Below are positions 49,305 to 57,042 of a stretch of DNA of 64,000 bases, piece by piece. This DNA comes from Atopobiaceae bacterium UBA1367. GTDB taxonomy: Bacteria; Actinomycetota; Coriobacteriia; Coriobacteriales; Atopobiaceae. The notes below the pieces were generated by a model. That model saw only the letters and a list, made by a program, of their open reading frames with translations, had not been told where the DNA came from and did not search any database. Position 1 is the stretch's first letter. Every line of letters starts with the position of its first letter. The DNA is taken from NCBI GenBank assembly GCA_002305995.1, contig DBRN01000011.1, positions 1-64,000 on the forward strand. Direction: 5' to 3'. Both the position numbers and the translations under genes were made by a program.

Positions 49305-51401
49305 ATGGCCAAAGTCAAGTACAAGCTCGAGAACCTTCGCAACATCGGCATCATGGCCCACATCGATGCCGGTAAGACGACGACCACCGAGCGCATCCTT
49401 TACTACACCGGCAAGACCCACAAGATCGGTGAGGTCCACGACGGTGCGGCAACCATGGACTGGATGGTGCAGGAGCAGGAGCGCGGCGTGACCATCACCT
49501 CCGCTGCCACCACGTGCTTCTGGGGCGATCACGTCATCCAGATCATCGACACCCCGGGCCACGTGGACTTCACGGCCGAGGTCGAGCGCTGCCTGCGCGT
49601 CCTTGACGGTGCCGTGGCCGTCTTCGACGCCGTTGCCGGCGTGCAGCCGCAGTCCGAGACCGTGTGGCGTCAGGCGACCAACTACAACGTGCCGCGCATC
49701 GCCTTCATCAACAAGTTCGACCGCGTCGGTGCCGACTTCTTCCACGCCATCGACACCATGAAGGAGCGCCTGGGCGCCCGCGCCGTGGCTGCGCAGATCC
49801 CGATGGGCGCCGAGTCGCAGTTCTGGGGCCTCGTCGACCTCGTCACCATGGAGGCATGGGACTTCAAGGAGGACGCCAAGGGCATGATCTACCCCGAGGT
49901 CCTCGACGAGATCCCCGCCGACTTCGTCGACCTCGCCAACGAGAAGCGCGACGAGCTGCTCGACGCCGCCTCCGACTTCTCCGACGAGCTCACGGAGCTG
50001 GTCCTGATGGAGGAGGAGGTCCCTGTCGACCTGCTCAAGGCCGCCATTCGCACGGGTACCCTCGCCGGCGAGCTGAACCCCGTCTTCGTGGGCTCCGCCT
50101 ACAAGAACAAGGGCATCCAGGAGGTCCTCGACGCCGTCGTCGACTACCTGCCCAGCCCGCTCGACGTCAAGGAGATCGACGGCATCGATCCCAAGACCGG
50201 CGAGACCATCACCCGCACCGCCGATCCCAAGGAGCCCTTCAGCGCCCTGGCCTTCAAGATCATGACCGATCCCTACGTGGGCAAGCTCACGTACTTCCGC
50301 GTGTACTCCGGCCATGCCGAGTCGGGCTCCCACATCTACAACGTGAACAAGGACAGCCGCGAGCGCCTGGGACGCATCCTCGAGATGAATGCCAACGAGC
50401 GCGTCGACCGCGACGCCTGCTCCGCCGGCGACATCGTCGCCTGCGTCGGTTTCAAGAACACCACCACCGGCGACACCCTTTCCGACGAGAGGCACCCCAT
50501 CATCCTCGAGTCCATCAACTTCGCCGACCCGGTCATCGACGTCGCCGTCGAGCCTAGGTCCAAGGCCGAGCAGGAGAAGATGAGCGTGGGCTTGGCCAAG
50601 CTCGCCGAGGAGGACCCGACCTTCCAGGTGCGCACCGACCACGAGACCGGCCAGACCATCATCGCCGGCATGGGCGAGCTACACCTCGAGATCATCGTCG
50701 ACCGCCTGCGTCGCGAGTTCAAGGTCGAGTGCAACGTGGGCAAGCCCCAGGTCGCCTATCGCGAGACGGCCGGCAAGGAGGTCAAGCACGTCCAGGGCAA
50801 GTTCGTCCGCCAGTCCGGTGGACGCGGCCAGTACGGTGACGCCATCATCGACCTGGAGCCCAAGGAGCCGGGCTTTGGCTACGAGTTCGTCGACGCCACC
50901 GTGGGCGGCGCGATCCCCAGGGAGTACATCCCCTCGGTCGACAAGGGCATCCGTGAGGCGCTGGAGAGCGGTGTCATTGCCGGCTATCCGGTGCAGGACC
51001 TCAAGGTGACCCTGGTCGACGGTTCCTACCACGAGGTCGACTCCTCCGAGGCCGCCTTCAAGATCGCCGGCTCCATGGCCATCAAGGAGGCCCTGCGCAA
51101 GTCCGATCCGATCCTGCTCGAGCCGGTGGAGGCCGTCGAGGTCGAGACCCCCGAGCAGTATATGGGCGACGTCATGGGCAACCTGTCCAGTCGTCGCGGC
51201 AAGATCGAGGGCATGGAGGACCGCACCAACACCAAGGTCATCAAGGCCAAGGTGCCCCTGGGCGAGATGTTTGGCTATGCCACCGACCTGCGTTCCCAGA
51301 CGCAGGGTCGCGCGAGCTACACCATGCAGTTCGACTCCTATGAGCCGGTCCCCAAGTCCGTGCGCGACGAGATCGTCTCCAAGCACGGCGGCAACGCATA
51401 A
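49305..51401 (+). CDS. fusA: Elongation factor G
   Basis: 698 residues, standard length. The G domain has AHIDAGKTTTTERILYYTG (P-loop), DTPGHVDF and NKFDRVGADF. Later domains carry the usual GMGELHLEI, GGRGQYGDA and PLGEMFGYATDLRS. EF-G drives ribosomal translocation and recycling. The ATG at 49305 has AGGAG upstream. Located after rpsG as in a normal str operon, but no tuf gene follows. Confidence 0.98.
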   Translation: MAKVKYKLENLRNIGIMAHIDAGKTTTTERILYYTGKTHKIGEVHDGAATMDWMVQEQERGVTITSAATTCFWGDHVIQIIDTPGHVDFTAEVERCLRVLDGAVAVFDAVAGVQPQSETVWRQATNYNVPRIAFINKFDRVGADFFHAIDTMKERLGARAVAAQIPMGAESQFWGLVDLVTMEAWDFKEDAKGMIYPEVLDEIPADFVDLANEKRDELLDAASDFSDELTELVLMEEEVPVDLLKAAIRTGTLAGELNPVFVGSAYKNKGIQEVLDAVVDYLPSPLDVKEIDGIDPKTGETITRTADPKEPFSALAFKIMTDPYVGKLTYFRVYSGHAESGSHIYNVNKDSRERLGRILEMNANERVDRDACSAGDIVACVGFKNTTTGDTLSDERHPIILESINFADPVIDVAVEPRSKAEQEKMSVGLAKLAEEDPTFQVRTDHETGQTIIAGMGELHLEIIVDRLRREFKVECNVGKPQVAYRETAGKEVKHVQGKFVRQSGGRGQYGDAIIDLEPKEPGFGYEFVDATVGGAIPREYIPSVDKGIREALESGVIAGYPVQDLKVTLVDGSYHEVDSSEAAFKIAGSMAIKEALRKSDPILLEPVEAVEVETPEQYMGDVMGNLSSRRGKIEGMEDRTNTKVIKAKVPLGEMFGYATDLRSQTQGRASYTMQFDSYEPVPKSVRDEIVSKHGGNA

Positions 51402-51446
51402 GTCACGAGTCAACGAGCCCAAGTCGCTCTTTACGGAGGTACCAAC

Positions 51447-51755
51447 GTGTCAAGCCAGAAGATCAGGATCCGCCTCAAGGGCTACGATCATGAGGTCGTT
51501 GACCAGTCGGCCAAGAAGATCGTCGAGACCGCGCAGAACACCGGCGCCCGCGTCTCCGGCCCCATCCCCCTGCCCACCGAGCGCAACCTCTACACGGTCA
51601 TTCGCTCGCCGCACAAGGACAAGGACTCCCGCGAGGAGTTCGAGATGCGCACCCACAAGCGTCTCATCGACATCCTCGACCCGTCCTCGAGCACGGTCGA
51701 CAGCCTGATGCGCCTCGACCTGCCCGCCGGCGTCGACATCGAGATCAAGCTCTAG
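51447..51755 (+). CDS. rpsJ: 30S ribosomal protein S10
   Basis: 102 residues from a GTG at 51447 with ACGGAGGT upstream. KIRIRLKGYDHEVVDQSA, GPIPLPTERN and HKRLIDILDPSS are diagnostic. It normally leads the S10 operon (rplC, rplD and so on); here a 56-bp palindrome follows after 19 bases and then unrelated genes, so rpsJ has become the last gene of the str operon. Confidence 0.97.
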   Translation: MSSQKIRIRLKGYDHEVVDQSAKKIVETAQNTGARVSGPIPLPTERNLYTVIRSPHKDKDSREEFEMRTHKRLIDILDPSSSTVDSLMRLDLPAGVDIEIKL

Positions 51756-51774
51756 CGAGGCAACTGCCAACAGC

Positions 51775-51830
51775 GACATCAGGGGCAGCCCCCAGCGTCC
51801 GGCCGGACGCTGGGGGCTGCCCCTGATGTC
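51775..51830 (+). terminator. 56-bp perfect palindrome ending the str-rpsJ operon
   Basis: Bases 51775-51802 are exactly complementary to 51803-51830 with no unpaired centre. As RNA it would fold into a stem of about 26 bp. No T-run follows. It is the longest uninterrupted palindrome I found in the window. Confidence 0.8.
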
Positions 51831-51999
51831 CTGGGGTTCTGGTGAGGACACGTGGGGGAGGACGTCACTCATCGATGCGAGACGCGCGTCAGGCCGCCGT
51901 CGCGAGTGCCAGGGTTCGCGAGGACTGCGGGGTAGTGACGCAGTGAGGAGAAGCACGACCTGTGCGGTCACAGTCGGAGCAGAAAGGGAGCATGGCTCT

Positions 52000-52355
52000 G
52001 GAAAGGAGATCCGGGAGTTGTGCACCGCCCGCCCCGACCCCGGAAAGAAAAAGCCCGAGTTATGCGTGGCCCGCTCCCACACCGGAAAGGGAAATGCCGA
52101 GTTGTGCGGGACGGCGCCCGACCCCGGAAAGGAAATCCTGAAGTTATGCGAGGTGATGCCCAACCTTGGAAAGGAAAAGCCCGACTTGTGCGGTCCGACT
52201 GGGGTCACAAATCAAGAAAAACCTTTCCGCCACCGGCCCTGACTCCGCACAACTCGGCATTTCCCTTTCCGGCGTCGGGGCGGGCGGTGCACAACTCCCG
52301 GATTTCCTTTCCAGGGTCGGGCGCCGTCCCTCACAACTCGGGCTTTTCCTTTCCC
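52000..52355. repeat. Nine-unit inverted array with exact 42-bp period
   Basis: Forward units begin GGAAAG at 52000, 52042, 52084, 52126 and 52168. Inverted units show CACAAC (or CACAAA) at 52206, 52248, 52290 and 52332. Every step is exactly 42 bp. Each unit has a conserved part, GGAAAGGAAA..CC.GAGTTGTG, and about 19 variable G+C-rich bases. Two variable parts recur on both arms: CACCGCCCGCCCCGACCCC after 52022 matches the inverted copy before 52290 at 18 of 19 positions, and the one after 52106 matches that before 52332 at 17 of 19. No gene in the array is supported. Confidence 0.9.
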
Positions 52356-52420
52356 GAGCTGGTGCATAGTTAGGTTCATGTACTTAGGTTTGGCGAAATA
52401 TCATGTTCCAATAGTCGTCA

Positions 52421-52449
52421 TTGACTTATGTTGGACAGTGAGCTATTTT
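52421..52449 (+). promoter_or_regulatory. Promoter of the polysaccharide cluster leader
   Basis: TTGACT (52421-52426), a 17-base spacer and TATTTT (52444-52449). The predicted start, about 52456, lies right at the beginning of the riboswitch aptamer. Confidence 0.75.
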
Positions 52450-52453
52450 CTTA

Positions 52454-52520
52454 GGAGGGCAAAACCACTGAAAGGTGGTGGCGCAAAGCTATAGGGCCTT
52501 AACTGGCAGCCAGCTGCACC
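52454..52520 (+). ncRNA. c-di-GMP-I (GEMM) riboswitch aptamer
   Basis: The leader reads GGAGGGCAAAACC, then a CCACT-GAAA-GGTGG hairpin with a GNRA loop, then GGCGCAAAGC, TATAGGGCCTTAA and GGCAGCCAGCTGC. This order matches the GEMM class I consensus (GGCAAACC, GAAA-loop hairpin, GACGCAAAGC, GGxCUAA, CAGCCxGxUGC). Class I GEMM RNAs bind cyclic di-GMP. The 3' end of the aptamer is also the 5' arm of the terminator that follows, so ligand binding would be expected to favour read-through (an ON switch). Confidence 0.88.
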
Positions 52521-52556
52521 CATCCGTTTGTCGGATGGAGGCAGCTGGCTTTTTTT
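52509..52556 (+). terminator. Riboswitch-controlled intrinsic terminator
   Basis: GCCAGCTGC (52509-52517) pairs with GCAGCTGGC (52541-52549), with an inner CCATCCG/CGGATGG stem, followed by seven T residues. It is the only textbook T-run terminator seen here. Its left arm overlaps the aptamer. The next 300 bases (52557-52864) hold no supported gene and include an A+T-rich patch near 52760-52860. Confidence 0.9.
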
Positions 52557-52864
52557 GTGGCGCGAGGGGAGGTGTTCGCAAGAGCGTTGAGCTTACGTCT
52601 GTCTCGGTGACGACCGTGTAGGCAGAGTGGTGGCGACGACCCAGGAGGAGAGTACCCGCGCGACCGACGGCCAAAGAGTGGCGTCTCTGCGAGCGACTCC
52701 GTTACGCCTGCCCAAAATGATATGAAGAGCGAATAGGAGCGCCTGCGGCAATGGCAGGTGTAGTCTGTTGTACTCTTTATATCAGTGGTAAGTTAATAAT
52801 TATATACAGCACACGAATTATGTTAGGTAAAGAGTGCAGCAAGAAAGATTCGAGGAAGGGTTTG

Positions 52865-52936
52865 ATGTCTGAAGATGACTCGCAGTCGGCGCCCCGCATG
52901 GAGTGCCTGACACGCGGTCATGCTGTCCCACGATGA
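52865..52936 (+). CDS. Small ORF translationally coupled to the sugar transferase gene
   Basis: 23 residues starting MSEDDSQSAPRMECL. The ATG at 52865 follows GAGGAAGGG at 52852-52860. Its TGA (52934-52936) overlaps an ATG at 52933 that is in frame with the priming sugar transferase, giving an ATGA junction. A coupling leader is the likely role if it is translated. Confidence 0.4.
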   Translation: MSEDDSQSAPRMECLTRGHAVPR

Positions 52937-53589
52937 GGTGGTTTGAAATGGACGAGGTTACCCTGAAACATCACGAGCGCATCTCGGTCTACAAGGTCTC
53001 GAAGCGTCTCTTTGACATCGCGTTCTCGCTGTTTGTCATTGTGAGCTTCAGCTGGCTCTTCTTCCTCATTGCCATCGCCATCAAGGTGGACGACCCGAAT
53101 GGGCCTGTCCTCTTCAAGCAACTGCGCGTCAGAAAAGAGGGGAAGACCTTCAATATGTGGAAGTTCCGCTCCATGTACGCTGACGCAGAGGAGCAGCTCG
53201 CGTCCCTCATGAAATTCAACGAGAAGGACGGGCCTGTCTTCAAGATAAGGAACGATCCGCGGGTTACTCGGGTGGGCCGCTTCCTTCGCAAGACATCCTT
53301 GGACGAGCTGCCCCAGTTCTTCAACGTGCTCTTTGGGCAGATGTCGATCGTTGGTCCGCGGCCTGCGCTGTCGAGTGAGGTCGCCCAATACACCCCTCAC
53401 CAAGCGCTGCGCCTCGCCTGCGATGCCGGCATCACGAGCTTCTGGCAGGTTCATCCCAAGCGCGACGACCTCTCCTTCAGCGAATGGATCGAGCTCGACC
53501 TCCAGTATGTGAGAGAGCGCTGCTTTCTGACCGACATGAAGCTCATAGCGAAAACGATAGGCGTGGTCCTGACGGCGCAGGGGAGCTAG
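52933..53589 (+). CDS. Undecaprenyl-phosphate sugar phosphotransferase (priming enzyme)
   Basis: 218 residues from the ATG at 52933; an ATG at 52948 is an alternative. One hydrophobic segment (about 27-50) is followed by a bacterial sugar transferase domain: KRLFDIAFS, FKQLRVRKEGKTFNMWKFRSM in shortened form KFRSM, GRFLRKTSLDELPQ and GQMSIVGPRPAL. It transfers a sugar phosphate from a nucleotide sugar to undecaprenyl phosphate at the membrane, the first step of repeat-unit assembly. It lacks the N-terminal multi-helix domain of WbaP-type enzymes, so it is the short EpsL/PglC-like form. First enzyme gene after the c-di-GMP riboswitch. Confidence 0.93.
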   Translation: MRWFEMDEVTLKHHERISVYKVSKRLFDIAFSLFVIVSFSWLFFLIAIAIKVDDPNGPVLFKQLRVRKEGKTFNMWKFRSMYADAEEQLASLMKFNEKDGPVFKIRNDPRVTRVGRFLRKTSLDELPQFFNVLFGQMSIVGPRPALSSEVAQYTPHQALRLACDAGITSFWQVHPKRDDLSFSEWIELDLQYVRERCFLTDMKLIAKTIGVVLTAQGS

Positions 53590-53604
53590 TCAGGGGAATG
53601 GGCC

Positions 53605-54942
53605 ATGTCACGCGATGCGACTGCAACTGAGAGCGAGGCGACTCACATGAACGCGCTTTTGGACGCTCGGGAAGCTTCTGGCAGGAAGGCCTACGGGATA
53701 GCCGTCGCAGGCCTTGGATACGTCGGCCTCTCCATAGCGGTTCTGCTGTCCCAGCACAATCACGTTGAGGCTGTGGACGTGGTGGCCGACAAGGTGGAGA
53801 TCGTGAATTCGGGTGCGTCTCCCATCCGGGACAAGGAGATCGAGGAATACCTCTCATCCCGTGCGCTCGACCTGCACGCCACCACAGATGGTGCCCAGGC
53901 GTACGCGCAGGCGGACTTCGTGGTGGTCGCCGCGCCGACCAACTACGACCCACGACGCAACTTCTTTGACACGAGCTACGTCGAGCAGGTGGTCGAACGC
54001 GTGCTCTCGGTCAATCCCCGCGCCACCATCGTGATCAAGTCGACAGTTCCCGTGGGCTACACCGAGCACCTCTGCAGCCGATACCCTGAGGGTAGGTTCG
54101 TCTTCAGCCCCGAGTTTCTCCGCGAGGGGCACGCGCTGTACGACAATCTTCATCCGTCACGGATCATCGTGGGCATTCCCAGCTACGCACGCGATGCGAA
54201 TGGCGCACCTGTCGGTGCCACCGTGCCTGCCGGCCTGCCTGAGGATGCCAGGCGATTTGCACGCCTCCTTGCCCAGGCCTCGCTCGATCCCTCGGTCGAG
54301 GAGCTTGTCATCGGCTCCTCCGAGGCGGAGGCCATCAAGCTCTTTGCCAACACCTACCTCGCGCTGCGCGTCGCCTACTTCAACGAGCTGGACACCTACG
54401 CCTCCATGAAGGGTCTCGAGACATCCTCGATCATCAGGGGCGTAGGCCTCGACCCACGCATCGGGCCCCACTACAACAATCCCTCGTTCGGGTATGGTGG
54501 CTATTGCCTGCCCAAGGACACCAAGCAGCTGCTTGCCAACTACAGCAACGTCCCGCAGAACCTCATCCAGGCCATCGTGGACGCCAACCGGACGCGCAAG
54601 GACTTCATCGCAGACGAGATCATCGAGCGCGTCATGGACCTTGTCTACTCGGGTGTTTCGTGCCCCATCGTCGGCATATACCGCCTCACCATGAAGGCTG
54701 GTTCCGACAACTTCAGGTCGAGCTCCATCCAAGGAATCATGAAGCGCGTCAAGGCGAAGGGCATTCCCATCGTGGTGTACGAGCCCACGCTGGACGACCA
54801 ACGCTTCTTCGGCAGCGAGGTCCTTCATGACCTCGATGTCTTCAAGGACAGCTGCGATCTGATCGTCGCCAATCGCTGGGATCCCGACTTGAGCGACGTT
54901 GGCCACAAGGTCTTCACGCGCGACCTGTTTGGGAGGGACTAG
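53605..54942 (+). CDS. ugd: UDP-glucose 6-dehydrogenase
   Basis: 445 residues. GIAVAGLGYVGLSIAVLL is the NAD-binding loop (about 31-48); VAAPTNYDP and STVPVGYT follow, and GYGGYCLPKDTKQL carries the catalytic Cys. It oxidises UDP-glucose to UDP-glucuronate. The next gene is a UDP-glucuronate epimerase-like enzyme, which supports this substrate over UDP-ManNAc. The ATG at 53605 has AGGGGAA upstream; an in-frame ATG at 53647 is the alternative. Confidence 0.9.
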   Translation: MSRDATATESEATHMNALLDAREASGRKAYGIAVAGLGYVGLSIAVLLSQHNHVEAVDVVADKVEIVNSGASPIRDKEIEEYLSSRALDLHATTDGAQAYAQADFVVVAAPTNYDPRRNFFDTSYVEQVVERVLSVNPRATIVIKSTVPVGYTEHLCSRYPEGRFVFSPEFLREGHALYDNLHPSRIIVGIPSYARDANGAPVGATVPAGLPEDARRFARLLAQASLDPSVEELVIGSSEAEAIKLFANTYLALRVAYFNELDTYASMKGLETSSIIRGVGLDPRIGPHYNNPSFGYGGYCLPKDTKQLLANYSNVPQNLIQAIVDANRTRKDFIADEIIERVMDLVYSGVSCPIVGIYRLTMKAGSDNFRSSSIQGIMKRVKAKGIPIVVYEPTLDDQRFFGSEVLHDLDVFKDSCDLIVANRWDPDLSDVGHKVFTRDLFGRD

Positions 54943-56028
54943 ATGGGCACGAAACAGGAGAAACAGGAGATGGGCGGAGTCAAAGATCCCTGCCGCATCA
55001 CGCTTGATGCGGGCGAGACCGTCATCGTCACAGGGGCGGCGGGGTTTATCGGCGCCTTCCTCTGCAAACGACTTCTTGAGGAGACCGAAGCCACGGTCAT
55101 CGGCCTCGACAACCTCAATGACTACTATGACGTGCGCCTCAAGGAGGAGCGCCTCCGCATGGTTGCGGCCGCCCCGGGGGCCTCCAGGCGGTTTCGCTTT
55201 GTGCGCGGCGACATCGCGGACGACGCTGTGGTGAGCTCGCTCGTGAAGGAGGTGTCGCCGACCGTTTTCGTGAACCTCGCCGCTCAGGCGGGCGTGCGGT
55301 ACTCCATTGACCACCCGCGATCGTACCTGGACGCCAACCTCATAGGGTTCTTCAACGTCCTTGAGGCCTGTCGTCACAGCGACATCAGGCATCTCGTGTT
55401 CGCGTCCTCATCGTCAGTCTATGGCCTTAACAGCAAGGTCCCCTATGCGGTCGAGGACAAGACGGACAGGCCCGTGTCCCTCTATGCGTCCACCAAGAAG
55501 GCCAATGAGCTCATGGCCCATGCCTATGCCAACCTGTACCGCCTCCCCTGCACGGGACTGCGCTTCTTTACGGTATATGGTCCCATGGGCAGGCCCGACA
55601 TGGCCTACTTCACATTCACCAACAAGATTGTGGCCGGGGATCCGATTCAGATCTACAACATGGGAAACATGAAGCGTGACTTCACCTATGTGGATGACAT
55701 CGTGACGGGCGTGATGGCCATCATGCGTCGCCCCGCGCCGGCAGGCGCCGACGACGTGCCCTGCGCGGTCTATAACATCGGCAACAGCCACCCAGAGGAC
55801 CTGCTCGGTTTTGTGGAAACGCTCGAGCGCGTTCTCATGGAGGAGGGAGTGGCTGCCGCTCCTACCGCCCACGAGCTCCTCCCCATGCAGCCGGGAGACG
55901 TCTACCAGACCTACGCAGACGTCTCTGCCTTGGAGCGGGACTTTGGCCTCAAGCCTCGGACATCGCTCGAGGACGGCCTGCGCTCCTTCGTCCGTTGGTA
56001 CGGGAGGTACTACCATGTCAAAGCCTAG
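54943..56028 (+). CDS. UDP-glucuronate 4-epimerase-like SDR
   Basis: 361 residues, starting directly after the ugd stop. VTGAAGFIGAFLCKRLL (about 29-45) binds NAD; the catalytic pair is YASTKK (Tyr-x-x-x-Lys), preceded by SSSSVYG. DNLNDYYDVRLKEERL and RFFTVYGPMGRPDMAYF are typical of UDP-glucuronate 4-epimerases (CapI/LpsL/GAE type). It would make UDP-galacturonate for the polymer. Its 3' end overlaps the next gene by 14 bases. Confidence 0.88.
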   Translation: MGTKQEKQEMGGVKDPCRITLDAGETVIVTGAAGFIGAFLCKRLLEETEATVIGLDNLNDYYDVRLKEERLRMVAAAPGASRRFRFVRGDIADDAVVSSLVKEVSPTVFVNLAAQAGVRYSIDHPRSYLDANLIGFFNVLEACRHSDIRHLVFASSSSVYGLNSKVPYAVEDKTDRPVSLYASTKKANELMAHAYANLYRLPCTGLRFFTVYGPMGRPDMAYFTFTNKIVAGDPIQIYNMGNMKRDFTYVDDIVTGVMAIMRRPAPAGADDVPCAVYNIGNSHPEDLLGFVETLERVLMEEGVAAAPTAHELLPMQPGDVYQTYADVSALERDFGLKPRTSLEDGLRSFVRWYGRYYHVKA

Positions 56029-56491
56029 AGGCACACTCGACCATACGCCCGTGGTCTGTCTGGTCTCCTCGTCGGGGGGCCATTGGGAGCAGCTGCAGAG
56101 GCTGCAGGGACTTATCGACAAGTATGACGGCTTCTATGTCACGGAGAAGACGCCCTTCGTCAGCGGTGACCCGTATCTCATGATCCAGACCGACCTCAAG
56201 GACATGCTCATGGTCTTCAAGATGGCCGTTAACCTGGTGCGCGCCGCCTTGATCTGGGTGCGCGAGCAACCCGATATCGTCGTGACCACCGGCACGCTCG
56301 TGGCGTACCCGTTTTACCTGCTCTCGAGGCTCTTTCATAAGAAGTTCGTCTTCATCGAGACCTTTGGCCGATCCAAGCAGCCCACCGTCGCGGGCAAGAT
56401 GATGCAGAAGCATGCCGACCTCTTCTTCGTGCAGTGGGAGTCACAGAAGCAGTTCTATAACAATGCGATATATGTGGGGTGTTTATATTGA
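56015..56491 (+). CDS. PssD/Alg14-like glycosyltransferase membrane-anchor subunit
   Basis: 158 residues from the ATG at 56015 with GGGAGG upstream. CLVSSSGGHWEQLQRL at the N terminus and PDIVVTTGTLVAYPFYLLSRL are the Alg14/PssD signature. It recruits the catalytic PssE-like subunit encoded next to the membrane. The pair usually adds the second sugar, often glucuronic acid, to the lipid-linked primer, which fits the UDP-uronate genes upstream. Confidence 0.88.
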   Translation: MSKPRGTLDHTPVVCLVSSSGGHWEQLQRLQGLIDKYDGFYVTEKTPFVSGDPYLMIQTDLKDMLMVFKMAVNLVRAALIWVREQPDIVVTTGTLVAYPFYLLSRLFHKKFVFIETFGRSKQPTVAGKMMQKHADLFFVQWESQKQFYNNAIYVGCLY

Positions 56492-57042
56492 TCTTCGTCT
56501 GCGTGGGATCACGCCCATATCCGTTTGATCGGCTCTTCAGGGAGCTTGATCGCATAATCGAGGAGGGGTTGGTACACGAGGAGGTCTTTGCCCAGACCGG
56601 CGCCTCGACCTATGTGCCACGACACTTCCCATACCAGGCCTTCCTCAGTCCCGATGAGTTCTCGGAGAAGATGGGTCAGGCAGACATCGTGATCAGCCAT
56701 GGCGCATCCGGCTCGATCATGGGGGCGCTTAGCCGAGGCAAGAAGGTCATCGCCGTGGCACGCCTGGCCAGACACGGGGAGCACATCAATGACCATCAGG
56801 TGGGAATCAACGAGTCGTTTAGCGACGAAGGGCTCGTCCTGAACGTGCCGGACCTGTCGGACCTCGGTCAGGCCGTCGCCGACATGGAGGCGGGCAACGT
56901 TAGCCTGCGTCCCTGGCACAACGAGAGCCCACAAGCCATACCGCAAACCATAGACGCCTTCATACAGGAGCAATTGCTTGGTGTGCGGCGACATGGGACC
57001 GAGGGTGCAAAAGCAACTGTGGACAGGGAGGTCTTCTCATGA
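56488..57042 (+). CDS. PssE/Alg13-like glycosyltransferase catalytic subunit
   Basis: 184 residues from a TTG at 56488 that overlaps the PssD stop; GTGGGG lies eight bases upstream. MIFVCVGSRPYPFDRLFREL begins the domain, and ISHGASGSIMGAL with an Arg/Lys segment and DHQ near residue 115 form the sugar-nucleotide site. It works only with its PssD-like partner. Family GT28-like C-terminal domain. Confidence 0.85.
   Translation: MIFVCVGSRPYPFDRLFRELDRIIEEGLVHEEVFAQTGASTYVPRHFPYQAFLSPDEFSEKMGQADIVISHGASGSIMGALSRGKKVIAVARLARHGEHINDHQVGINESFSDEGLVLNVPDLSDLGQAVADMEAGNVSLRPWHNESPQAIPQTIDAFIQEQLLGVRRHGTEGAKATVDREVFS

Noticed and set aside
52000..52355. The 42-bp array as a CRISPR array
   Set aside because: The repeats are degenerate, the variable parts are only about 19 bases and recur, half the units are inverted, and no cas gene is present in the window.
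51826..52373. Reading frames through the 42-bp array giving 14-residue repeats such as PGKEKPELCG or HNSGFSFPGSG
   Set aside because: Because 42 is divisible by three several frames stay open on both strands. None has a ribosome site, and the inversion in the middle changes the peptide completely, so non-coding repeat is the simpler reading.
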